This document shows positions 1 to 6,749 of a stretch of 9,742 nt of DNA, piece after piece. Made by a program: the position numbers and the translations under genes. Source of the stretch: an uncultured Clostridium sp. (GTDB lineage Bacteria; Bacillota_A; Clostridia; TANB77; CAG-508); contig CAMLYR010000053.1 of NCBI GenBank assembly GCA_946491915.1, positions 1 to 9,742 of the forward strand. Reading direction: 5' to 3'. The first letter of the stretch is position 1. Every line of letters starts with the position of its first letter. The notes under the pieces are model-generated. The model did not search any database. It saw only the letters and a list, made by a program, of their open reading frames with translations, and was not told where the DNA came from.

Positions 1-375
1 GTTTCTACATACACCATAGCCATTTTTCGTTGCTAAATCTAACTCCAGATATCCAAAAATATCTTTTTGAGGTGTACCATATCCCTGGGTATTATTCCAC
101 ATATCATCCATCACTTTCATAATGATTTGCAAATCACTTAAATGCAATTTTCTTACTTCTTCAGCATATTTAGCTATATTTTCATTGTAGTTTTCTATAT
201 CTTTTTCATATTTAACCCCATTCTCATCTATCTTTTCTTGTCCAGATTCTACTAATATTGCCGAAATTCCTAACAACATACTTGCAGTATATATCCCCAC
301 TTGTTTTGTAAAGATTTTAATCCTTTGTAAAATCCCCCATGAATAAGCTCTTAAAAAACCTTTTACCTCTTTCAT
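1..375 (-). CDS. Unrecognised protein, N-terminal part (cut by left edge); probably the 3' half of a gene interrupted at 394-396
   Basis: Reading down from ATG 375 gives 125 codons without a stop, and the frame is still open at base 1, so the C-terminus lies outside the window. Residues about 20-42 form a hydrophobic stretch that could be a membrane anchor. A charged, Tyr-rich, probably helical segment follows (about 46-75). Near the edge come the motifs YGTPQKDIFGYLELD and GYGVCRN; a Cys in such a Gly-rich context could be catalytic, as in transglutaminase/papain-like folds, but no His or Asp partner is visible, so this is a guess. The ATG has no good Shine-Dalgarno: the preceding bases read TACAAGAA. 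The frame is identical to that of the small ORF ending at 394, with only TAA and six sense codons (HARIQE) between them. I therefore think this is the downstream part of one nonsense-interrupted gene rather than an independent gene. I do not recognise the family with certainty. Confidence 0.6.
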   Translation of the reverse strand, partial: MKEVKGFLRAYSWGILQRIKIFTKQVGIYTASMLLGISAILVESGQEKIDENGVKYEKDIENYNENIAKYAEEVRKLHLSDLQIIMKVMDDMWNNTQGYGTPQKDIFGYLELDLATKNGYGVCRN

Positions 376-393
376 TTCTTGTATACGAGCATG

Positions 394-600
394 TTATAAT
401 ATTTTATTATATTCCTCTTCACCATACTTACTAAAAATATCTTCATATCTTCCTTCATTTTTTAATTTCTTTATCTCTTTTTTTTTATAACTTCTAGGAA
501 TGTTGTTTAAATATGCTATTCTACCAAAATTCACAAAGATGGCATGATAGTTTTTGTCTCTTTTTAATTGTTTTATTATATTTTTTGTTTCTTTAGCCAT
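394..600 (-). CDS. Small basic protein with two 34-residue repeats; probably the 5' half of an interrupted gene
   Basis: This short, Lys-rich ORF has no signal peptide or membrane segment. ATG codons lie at 603 and 600. The Shine-Dalgarno AAGGGGAG (607-614) is 3 nt from the first and 6 nt from the second, so 600 is the better start (68 residues; 69 from 603). Numbered from 603, residues 10-31 and 44-65 are two copies of one unit offset by exactly 34 residues. Conserved positions include I10/I44, K11/K45, L13/L47, K14/K48, Y19/Y53, I22/I56, F23/F57, G27/G61 and Y31/Y65. A 34-residue period is typical of helical-hairpin repeats such as TPR, but the motif is not a recognisable TPR. The gene follows fmt by about 60 bp, with no terminator and no clear promoter between, so it is probably transcribed from the operon. 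It ends at TAA 396-394 and the same frame continues beyond. Function unknown. Confidence 0.6.
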   Translation of the reverse strand: MAKETKNIIKQLKRDKNYHAIFVNFGRIAYLNNIPRSYKKKEIKKLKNEGRYEDIFSKYGEEEYNKIL

Positions 601-662
601 CATTCACTCCCCTTAGTAAAAGTATTTTAGATACAAACAAAAATGAATCTATTCCCCAATGT

Positions 663-1619
663 TTACTCAAAAACATCAAATTCTTGTATTGGATTTCCTC
701 TTAAGTAATCTTGTATCGTCATTCTTTTGGCATTTTCACCTTGTATTTCTAACACTTTTAAAATTTCTTCTTTGCACTTTATAAATATACCATCTTTAGG
801 ATCTGATACAATCACCGTACCATTTGTTAAAAATCCTAAATTTTCTGCATGTATTTCATCTTCTCCTGCCACTTTAACTTTCCAAAATTTTATCTTTTTT
901 CCATTCAAAAATGTGTAGGCTCCCATGATAGGATTTAATCCTCTAACCAAATTTTTAATTTCTTCAGCTGTTTTATGATTCCAATCAATTTTCGCCATAT
1001 CTTTTGATAACATTGGCGCTACTGTATAATCTTTTCCTTGTTTTTCTCTTGGTGCAATTCCTTTTTCAATTTGTTTTAATGTTTCTACTAATAACTTTCC
1101 ACCAATCACTTTTAATCTATCCCACAATTCTCCTGTGGTTTCTTCTTCGCCAATTTCTACTTTTTGTTTTAATATCATGTCTCCTGTATCCATCCCTACA
1201 TCCATATACATAGTTGTCACACCTGTTATTTTATCTCCATTTAATACTGCCCATTGAACAGGTGCTGCGCCTCTATATTGAGGTAATAAGGATGCATGAA
1301 CATTGATACAACCATATGGTGGGATATCTAATATTTCTTTTGGTAAGATTTTTCCATAAGCCACTACGCAAATAACATCAGGTTGTAATGCTTTTAATGC
1401 ATTTACAAATTCTTCATTATTTTTCACCTTTTCTGGTTGATAAATTGTAAAATCATTTTCCATTGCAAATTCTTTGACAGGACTTGGAATCATTTTCATT
1501 CCTCTTCCCTTTGGTCTATCTGGATTTGTTACTACACCTGCAATTTCATGACCTGCTTCATAGATCGCTTTTAAACTTTCCTCCGCAAAATCTGGTGTCC
1601 CCATAAATACAATTTTCAT
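663..1619 (-). CDS. fmt: Methionyl-tRNA formyltransferase
   Basis: This enzyme transfers a formyl group from 10-formyl-tetrahydrofolate to Met-tRNA(fMet) in the cytoplasm, making the bacterial initiator tRNA. The protein opens with MKIVFMGTPDFA, the usual family N-terminus. The catalytic triad is visible: Asn106 and His108 in NVHASLLPQYRGAAP, and Asp144 in GMDTGD. The SLLPxYRG loop belongs to the folate-binding formyltransferase domain; the C-terminal OB-like tRNA-binding domain covers about residues 205-318. Length (318 aa) matches the family (E. coli 315). An in-frame ATG at 1631 would add four residues, but the Shine-Dalgarno AAGAAAGGA (1632-1640) touches that codon directly, so I prefer 1619 despite its long 12-nt spacing. 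It follows def by about 50-60 bp, the classic def-fmt pairing: Fmt adds the formyl group that Def later removes. The upstream gap holds a weak hairpin that might modulate readthrough. Identification is secure; the start is less so. Confidence 0.97.
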   Translation of the reverse strand: MKIVFMGTPDFAEESLKAIYEAGHEIAGVVTNPDRPKGRGMKMIPSPVKEFAMENDFTIYQPEKVKNNEEFVNALKALQPDVICVVAYGKILPKEILDIPPYGCINVHASLLPQYRGAAPVQWAVLNGDKITGVTTMYMDVGMDTGDMILKQKVEIGEEETTGELWDRLKVIGGKLLVETLKQIEKGIAPREKQGKDYTVAPMLSKDMAKIDWNHKTAEEIKNLVRGLNPIMGAYTFLNGKKIKFWKVKVAGEDEIHAENLGFLTNGTVIVSDPKDGIFIKCKEEILKVLEIQGENAKRMTIQDYLRGNPIQEFDVFE

Positions 1620-1631
1620 AGTTGCTATCAT

Positions 1632-1640
1632 TCCTTTCTT
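1632..1640 (-). promoter_or_regulatory. Ribosome binding site of fmt (unusual spacing)
   Basis: The minus strand reads AAGAAAGGA and abuts the ATG at 1631. A site with zero spacing is unlikely to serve that codon. The next in-frame ATG (1619), where the conserved Fmt N-terminus begins, is 12 nt away, longer than the usual 5-9. The site supports start 1619 but leaves room for doubt. Confidence 0.55.
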
Positions 1641-1643
1641 AAA

Positions 1644-1678
1644 TCAAAAATTAGTTGGAAAAGAATTATTTTTCAACT
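1644..1678 (-). terminator. Weak hairpin with short T-run between def and fmt (possible attenuator)
   Basis: On the minus strand, AGTTG pairs with CAACT (plus-strand arms 1653-1657 and 1674-1678). After one mismatch, AAAA pairs with TTTT around a 6-nt loop. An AATTTTTGA segment follows immediately (1644-1652). The shape is that of a Rho-independent terminator, but the stem is short and AT-rich, so full termination is doubtful. Partial attenuation between def and fmt is the most it would support. Confidence 0.3.
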
Positions 1679-1680
1679 AT

Positions 1681-2166
1681 TTACTTTTCTGGTTCAATAT
1701 ACTCCAACGTTCCTGGAATAATTTTATCAATAAATAATTCTCCTTCTAAGTGGTCAAGTTCATGTGAAATCGCTTGTGCTAATAATTCTTTTGCCTTTAC
1801 TCTCATTCGTTTTCCTTCTCTATCTGTATATTCTGCTACTACTTCTGCTGGTCTAATGACTTTTGCAAATTCATTTGGAAAACTCAAACACCCTTCATCT
1901 ACTTCTTGTTCTCCTTTTGTTTTGATGATGATTGGGTTAATCAATACAATTGGTCCATGGTCATCATATAAATCAATTACCACAATTCTTTTTAACACAC
2001 CTACTTGAACAGCAGCTAGTCCTACTCCATTATATTTATGCATGGTTTCTATCATATCATCAATTAAAGATTGTATTTTCTCACTTGCAATATCTTCTTC
2101 TGGAACTTCTCTTGATTTTTTCTTTAAAATGTCATCTCCTTGATATCTTAGATTTCTAATTGCCAT
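1681..2166 (-). CDS. def: Peptide deformylase
   Basis: This is a metallo-hydrolase that removes the N-formyl group from nascent proteins at the ribosome exit, completing the formyl-Met cycle begun by Fmt. All three family motifs are present in order: motif I GVGLAAVQ (residues 47-54), motif II EGCLS (91-95) and motif III HELDH (135-139). Cys93, His135 and His139 are the expected metal ligands and Glu136 the catalytic base. Motif I has Val where the family usually has Pro (GLAAPQ); the Gln that holds the active site is kept, so activity is expected. Length (161 aa) is normal for a short-type bacterial enzyme. The start is well supported: AAGGAAGGA lies 6 nt upstream of ATG 2166. It begins 18 bp after the priA stop and is followed by fmt, an arrangement widespread in Firmicutes, so it is almost certainly cotranscribed with priA. 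Confidence 0.97.
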   Translation of the reverse strand: MAIRNLRYQGDDILKKKSREVPEEDIASEKIQSLIDDMIETMHKYNGVGLAAVQVGVLKRIVVIDLYDDHGPIVLINPIIIKTKGEQEVDEGCLSFPNEFAKVIRPAEVVAEYTDREGKRMRVKAKELLAQAISHELDHLEGELFIDKIIPGTLEYIEPEK

Positions 2167-2184
2167 ATATATTCCTTCCTTTCG

Positions 2185-4437
2185 TTAACTCATATTGTTT
2201 GGATTAACATCAATTGCAATTCTCGTATCTTTTATATTTTCTTGATATATCTCTTTTAGACAAGCATTAAAAATTTTATTTGCTTCTTCTGTCATCTTTC
2301 CTTTTATGATAATTCTCCACCTATATCGATTTTGAATTCTATCAATTGGACAAGGCATTGGTCTTAAAACTTTAAATTCTTCTTTGCTTAATCTCTGTTC
2401 TAGATACTGATATATTTTACTAGCTACCCTTTTTATCTCTGCCTCTTGATAGCTATTTAATCCAATCAATATTATATCGCAAAATGGCGGATATTTCAAC
2501 TGTCTTCTTAGTGCAATTTCTGTTTCATAAAATAGATCATAATTCTGTTTTTGTGCACAAATAATACTAAAATTATCTGGATTATATGTCTGAATAACCA
2601 CTTTTCCTGGTAGATTTTCTCTGCCTGCTCGTCCTGCCACTTGTGTTAAAATTTGAAATGTTCTTTCATTTGCTCGATAATCATCAATATTCAAAGAACT
2701 ATCTGCCGCAATGACTCCAACTAAAGTCACATTTGGGAAATGATGTCCTTTTACCACCATTTGTGTTCCAATTAAAATATCAATATTTTGATTTCTAAAT
2801 GTATTTAAAATCACTTCATGTGAATTCTTTTTAGTTACTGTATCAATATCCATTCTGATAGTGGATGCTTCTGGAAATTGTTTATGAATTTCTTGTTCTA
2901 ATTTTTGCGTTCCTGTTCCGAAATATCGAATTTTATCACTATGACATTCTGGGCAAATGGTCACAATATTTTCTTCATGCCCACAATAATGACATTTTAG
3001 TTTTCTCTCATAACTATGATATGTCATACTAATATTACAGTTTGGACATTTTACTGTATACCCACAATTTCTACACATAATAAATGTAGAATATCCTCTT
3101 CTATTTAAAAACAAAATCGTTTGTCTTTTTTGTTTTAGATTTTCTTCAATACTATTATACAATTCCATACTAAGCATCGAACGATTTCCATTTGCTAATT
3201 CTTGCTTTAAGTCAATAATTTCTACTTTTGGAAGTGAAGATTGATTCGCTCTTTTGGTAAGTGTTAATAATTTGATTTTTGTATTTCCAAAATCATCTTC
3301 ATTTGTCGCATTATAAAAAGTTGTCATATCTGGTGTTGCACTTCCTAATAGCAATGGTGCTTGATTTTCTTTTGCTAAAATTTTAGCAATTTCTTTCGCA
3401 TGATATCTTGGATTGGTTTCTGATTTATAGGAACTATCATGTTCTTCATCAATAATGATGATTCCAATATTTTCAATTGGTGCAAATATAGCAGATCTTG
3501 CTCCTATGACAATTCTTGCCTTTTTTTCACGAATTCTTTCCCATTCGTCATGTCTTTCTCCAATCGATAATTTACTATGTAAAATCGCAATTTCTTCTTT
3601 TCCAAATCGTGAAATAAATCGATCTAACATCTGTGGTGTTAACGATATTTCTGGAACCAACACAATTGCGTTTTTCCCCATCTCTAATACTTTTTTAATT
3701 AATTGTAAATACACTTCTGTCTTTCCAGATCCTGTCACACCATATAACAAAAATTGTTGATATTGTTTATGATTTATGGATTCTTCAACACTTTTATAGG
3801 CTTTTTCTTGTTCTTCTGTTAATTTTAGCTTATATGTTTTTTCACAATCTCTCCCTAATAGTGGATTTCTTTCTACCTTTTTTTCTACCATTTCTAAATA
3901 GCCATTCTTAACTAAAGTATTGACAATTCCCCTTGCACAATCTGTAAACATTTCAATCTCTGGTATAGTTGCTCCTTCATTGTCTTTGATAAAATTTAAT
4001 ACTCTTTTTTGTTTCTCTGATTTTATCTTTTCAGTCTGTATTTCAAATTCAATTTCTTCTATCTCTTTTTTTAAATATACACAATTAATCGTTTTATCTT
4101 GAATCCTTTTTTCTTTGTTTTTATTTCTTGTTCCTGGTGTTAGCATTAATTTAATGCAATCAGATACATTACAAAAATATCTCTTTGCCATCCATTTTGC
4201 TAGTGCAATTTGTTTATCTGTTAAATTTTCTTCTAACTTCGCTATGTCTTTTACTTCAAATGCTGATGTTTCCTTTATTCCTACCACAAATGCTTCGGTT
4301 AGTTTTTCTCCATTACCAAAAGGAACTAATACTTTACTTCCTACTAATATTAGTTCTTCTAATTCCTTTGGTATATTATAGTCAAAGGTTCTATTTAGTT
4401 TTTTTGCTCCTCTATTGATAATGACTTCTGCTACCAT
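2185..4437 (-). CDS. priA: Primosomal protein N' (PriA replication-restart helicase)
   Basis: PriA is an SF2 3'-to-5' DNA helicase that recognises stalled or repaired forks and reloads the replicative helicase. Domains in order: N-terminal DNA-binding domain (about 1-105); winged-helix region (about 140-195); helicase lobe 1 with Walker A GVTGSGKT (233-240), Walker B DEEH (330-333) and motif III GSATPD (365-370); then lobe 2, in which a zinc-binding insert carries eight cysteines (C455, C458, C464, C467, C482, C485, C495, C498) expected to bind two Zn ions. Motif V region KGHHFPNV lies at 563-570 and motif VI QVAGRAGR at 599-606, with a C-terminal domain after it. Length (750 aa) is typical of Gram-positive PriA. 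All catalytic and metal-binding residues are intact. The start is well supported: AAAAGGAG lies 6 nt upstream of ATG 4437. The gene begins 21 bp after the upstream membrane-protein gene, with no visible promoter or terminator, so it probably depends on the promoter at 6561-6589. Confidence 0.98.
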   Translation of the reverse strand: MVAEVIINRGAKKLNRTFDYNIPKELEELILVGSKVLVPFGNGEKLTEAFVVGIKETSAFEVKDIAKLEENLTDKQIALAKWMAKRYFCNVSDCIKLMLTPGTRNKNKEKRIQDKTINCVYLKKEIEEIEFEIQTEKIKSEKQKRVLNFIKDNEGATIPEIEMFTDCARGIVNTLVKNGYLEMVEKKVERNPLLGRDCEKTYKLKLTEEQEKAYKSVEESINHKQYQQFLLYGVTGSGKTEVYLQLIKKVLEMGKNAIVLVPEISLTPQMLDRFISRFGKEEIAILHSKLSIGERHDEWERIREKKARIVIGARSAIFAPIENIGIIIIDEEHDSSYKSETNPRYHAKEIAKILAKENQAPLLLGSATPDMTTFYNATNEDDFGNTKIKLLTLTKRANQSSLPKVEIIDLKQELANGNRSMLSMELYNSIEENLKQKRQTILFLNRRGYSTFIMCRNCGYTVKCPNCNISMTYHSYERKLKCHYCGHEENIVTICPECHSDKIRYFGTGTQKLEQEIHKQFPEASTIRMDIDTVTKKNSHEVILNTFRNQNIDILIGTQMVVKGHHFPNVTLVGVIAADSSLNIDDYRANERTFQILTQVAGRAGRENLPGKVVIQTYNPDNFSIICAQKQNYDLFYETEIALRRQLKYPPFCDIILIGLNSYQEAEIKRVASKIYQYLEQRLSKEEFKVLRPMPCPIDRIQNRYRWRIIIKGKMTEEANKIFNACLKEIYQENIKDTRIAIDVNPNNMS

Positions 4438-4458
4438 TTACTTCTCCTTTTCTTAACT

Positions 4459-5814
4459 TTAAGTATATCTTTTTTTATGAATTACAAATAAATTTTTAAT
4501 ACATATTAATATACCACATAAGAATATAAGCATATGTCTATACACAAATCTAGGATGTAAAAGTGTATGATTAGCAAGTACCACATACCATATCAAAGGC
4601 ATTATAGATATGATAAAAAATGGTAAGCTTTCTTTTATATATTGTGACCTATTTTGTAATTTAATTTGTATATTAGGTATAGTTATTAATCTAACAATTG
4701 CCATAATAATAGATAAGATTAAAATGTATTCAATATTATTTAACAAAAAGATGTTTAATTCTTCTAATAATTTTAATCCACTATTTGGATTATATCTTTC
4801 TGTCCTATATATCACTTGTATAATGGATGATTCTATCAATCCTTCATGATATAATATATCATATATAATCCACTTACTAACCCATGTTAGTACATATCCC
4901 ATTAGCCATATAACAGTTGATTTCAAAATAATTTTTATAAAAATTTTATACTCTTTTTCTTCTTTTTGTTTATCTAATATATAAATAAGCAATGGCATTG
5001 CAAGTGTAATTAATGGTACTGTTAAAAAATCTACAAAATTGGTTATACAACCTATTACAAAAAAATACATATATAGATTTTTTATTCTATCAATTTGTTT
5101 TAAAAGAATAATACAAGACACCATCATTACAATAAATACGGGACTGCTTTCTAATGAATAGGCTACAAAAAAATATCCTTGCATGAAAAGTGCATATCCA
5201 AATATCACTGCTATTAGCATTCCAAACTTCTTTTTTAATAAGTAAATTAAATAGATAAACATGGCAATAAATAAGATTAGCAAAAAAATTCTAATTCCCA
5301 TAATATCGAAAAAGATTAATAATACTCTATATATTGTCATATATCCATGCCAATACCTGCCATATGTAATAGATGTATCAATTTTTCCATCTAAAAAATC
5401 ATGCAATTCCCCTACGGGGTTATAATTATCCGTTGTATTTGCATCCAGTTCTTCATTTTCTTTCACATTGATAGATACTAATTCTCCTAATGTATCTGTT
5501 AATACTTGTTTTGTTTCCCCTTTTTTATAATTTTTTCTCATAGACATATAGGAATATATTGGATCTGAACTATCTATGGAATATGCTTCATTTATAATGA
5601 TTGCATCTGTATAATTATTGTTTTTGATTGGTGAAAATTCTGCTATTTTATATGCATTCCCCTCTTCTAAAAGAATATCTGAAGAACTTTTTACATTTTC
5701 TTTTATGATTTCTGATGGAAATAAAGATATTACACATAAGCTAAGATTAAAAATAATTAATAAGATAATCCATACTTTTGCATATTTTATCATTTTTCTT
5801 AATATGTTTTTCAT
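4459..5814 (-). CDS. Polytopic membrane protein resembling GT-C-type glycosyltransferases
   Basis: The 451-residue protein has one N-terminal membrane segment (about 12-32), a soluble domain of about 125 residues (33-160) predicted outside the membrane, then roughly nine more hydrophobic segments (about 173-193, 197-217, 223-239, 247-262, 264-280, 297-317, 361-379, 395-413, 427-445) and a short basic tail. Motifs that look conserved rather than random are RYWHGYMTIYR (153-163), DFLTVP (262-267) and NHTLLHPRFVYR (415-426). These resemble uncharacterised Clostridial membrane proteins with a GT-C-like layout, which use polyprenyl-phosphate sugars outside the membrane; no experimentally defined family can be named. 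The gene starts 3 bp after the preceding glycosyltransferase stop, with AAAGGA inside that gene's end 10 nt from ATG 5814, implying translational coupling. A plausible inference is that the upstream enzyme makes the lipid-linked sugar and this protein uses it. A transporter or polymer-assembly role is not excluded. Confidence 0.8.
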   Translation of the reverse strand: MKNILRKMIKYAKVWIILLIIFNLSLCVISLFPSEIIKENVKSSSDILLEEGNAYKIAEFSPIKNNNYTDAIIINEAYSIDSSDPIYSYMSMRKNYKKGETKQVLTDTLGELVSINVKENEELDANTTDNYNPVGELHDFLDGKIDTSITYGRYWHGYMTIYRVLLIFFDIMGIRIFLLILFIAMFIYLIYLLKKKFGMLIAVIFGYALFMQGYFFVAYSLESSPVFIVMMVSCIILLKQIDRIKNLYMYFFVIGCITNFVDFLTVPLITLAMPLLIYILDKQKEEKEYKIFIKIILKSTVIWLMGYVLTWVSKWIIYDILYHEGLIESSIIQVIYRTERYNPNSGLKLLEELNIFLLNNIEYILILSIIMAIVRLITIPNIQIKLQNRSQYIKESLPFFIISIMPLIWYVVLANHTLLHPRFVYRHMLIFLCGILICIKNLFVIHKKRYT

Positions 5815-5817
5815 ATG

Positions 5818-6531
5818 TTACAATTCCTTTATTTGATATTTGTTTTTATTCATTGCTAATTTACAAATTAATATGACATGCCTCATACCGTCTCGTATTG
5901 TTCTTATGTGAGACTTCTTTTGTCTTAAATCTTTCCTTAAAACTGTTGGCACCTCTAGAATTTTCAAGTTGTTTATTTTTGCTTTTATAATCATCTCAGA
6001 GGCATACTCCATTCCACTTTGGATAAGATGTATCTTTTTCATACTTTGTGTATTATAAGCTCTTAATCCACAATGATAATCTTTAACAGGTGTATGGAAA
6101 AAGAAATTCGCAAATGCAGATAAGCCTTTCACACCTATTTTATGTGAGATAGACATTGCTCCCTTTTCTATGCCTCCTTTAAATCGATTTCCTACAACTA
6201 AATCATAACCATCTCTTAGTCCTTTTATATATAATTGTAAATTGCTAAAATCATAACTTCCATCACTATCTCCCATAATACAATACTTTCCATTTGCATG
6301 GTTCATTCCATTGATTAATGTATTTCCATACCCCTTTTTTTTGCAAATAGTCAACCTTACCTCATTATTTTTGGCAATTCGCCTGCTATTATCTTTGCTA
6401 AGGTTATCTGCAACTAAAATTTCCGCATCAAGCTGATTTTCTTGTATATATTTCTTTATTTCTTTTATGCAATATTCTAACGATTTCTCCTCATTTAAAC
6501 ATGGTAAGATAAAAGTAATTTCTTTTTCCAT
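5818..6531 (-). CDS. Family 2 glycosyltransferase, polyprenyl-phosphate sugar synthase type (DPM1/DPG-like)
   Basis: This is a cytoplasmic-facing inverting GT-A enzyme, expected to transfer a sugar from a nucleotide donor to polyprenyl phosphate. The N-terminus ITFILPCLNEEKSLEYCI (5-22) is the hallmark GT2 nucleotide-binding start. ADNLSKDNS (41-49) follows, and GDSDGSYDF (87-95) carries the DxD-type metal/nucleotide site. VGNRFKGGIEKGAM (113-126), KDYHCGLRAYN (150-160) and GMEYASEM (173-180) match the DPM1/dolichyl-phosphoglucose-synthase subgroup better than polysaccharide-chain GT2 enzymes. There is no C-terminal membrane pair or GtrA domain; the protein stops at 237 aa, the short form of the family. 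GAGGAG lies about 8 nt before ATG 6531, with a consensus promoter just upstream. It is the first gene of the operon and is almost contiguous with the membrane protein that may be its partner. The donor sugar cannot be told from sequence. Confidence 0.9.
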   Translation of the reverse strand: MEKEITFILPCLNEEKSLEYCIKEIKKYIQENQLDAEILVADNLSKDNSRRIAKNNEVRLTICKKKGYGNTLINGMNHANGKYCIMGDSDGSYDFSNLQLYIKGLRDGYDLVVGNRFKGGIEKGAMSISHKIGVKGLSAFANFFFHTPVKDYHCGLRAYNTQSMKKIHLIQSGMEYASEMIIKAKINNLKILEVPTVLRKDLRQKKSHIRTIRDGMRHVILICKLAMNKNKYQIKEL

Positions 6532-6560
6532 TTATATTTCTCCTCTTATTTTTCATTCTA

Positions 6561-6589
6561 GTTATATCATACCTTATTCTTTATTTCAA
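6561..6589 (-). promoter_or_regulatory. Sigma-A-type promoter of the glycosyltransferase-priA-def-fmt operon
   Basis: On the minus strand the -35 box is TTGAAA (6584-6589), followed by a 17-bp spacer and the -10 box TATAAC (6561-6566), with an extended TGA just before it. Transcription should begin near 6554, giving a leader of about 23 nt before ATG 6531, just enough for the GAGGAG site. It sits between the clpX terminator and the glycosyltransferase. No other clear promoter was found down to fmt. Confidence 0.8.
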
Positions 6590-6692
6590 CATTAACCTTA
6601 TTAATGCAATTATTCAGTGTATAATTTTTTTAATAACGAGTTCTTAAATATTTATTTTTCATAAATGACGAATGTAATTGTAGTGCTTATAG

Positions 6693-6745
6693 CTTTTCTT
6701 AATAGAAAAGAACTACTCTTGACTATATATCAAAAGTAGCTCTTT
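6693..6745 (-). terminator. Rho-independent terminator after clpX
   Basis: Immediately after the clpX stop, the arms 6730-6745 and 6707-6722 form a 16-bp stem with G-U wobbles and a 7-nt loop, followed by a U-rich TTTTCTATT. The 3' part of this stem can alternatively pair with the next bases (6693-6699 with 6704-6710, a 7-bp stem with a 4-nt loop). Position and shape make it the end of the clpX transcript. The stem has few GC pairs, but its length compensates. Confidence 0.8.
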
Positions 6746-6749
6746 ATTT

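Noticed and set aside
394..396. Stop codon reassignment or selenocysteine/pyrrolysine recoding
   Set aside because: The codon is TAA, not TGA or TAG; TAA ends several core genes here (fmt, def, priA, clpX), and no recoding stem was seen.
604..662. Promoter between fmt and the small repeat ORF
   Set aside because: Only poor matches exist (for example TTCATT with TACTTT); readthrough from the operon explains expression more simply.
1004..1213. Plus-strand ORFs opposite fmt, def, priA, the membrane protein, clpX and tig
   Set aside because: All are shadows: they lie fully inside strongly conserved minus-strand genes, have low-complexity Phe/Leu/Ser-rich translations, and match no family.
6532..6749. 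Small RNA or riboswitch in the clpX-glycosyltransferase gap
   Set aside because: Apart from the terminator at the clpX end and the promoter near 6561-6589, I see only AT-rich sequence with no conserved aptamer-like structure.
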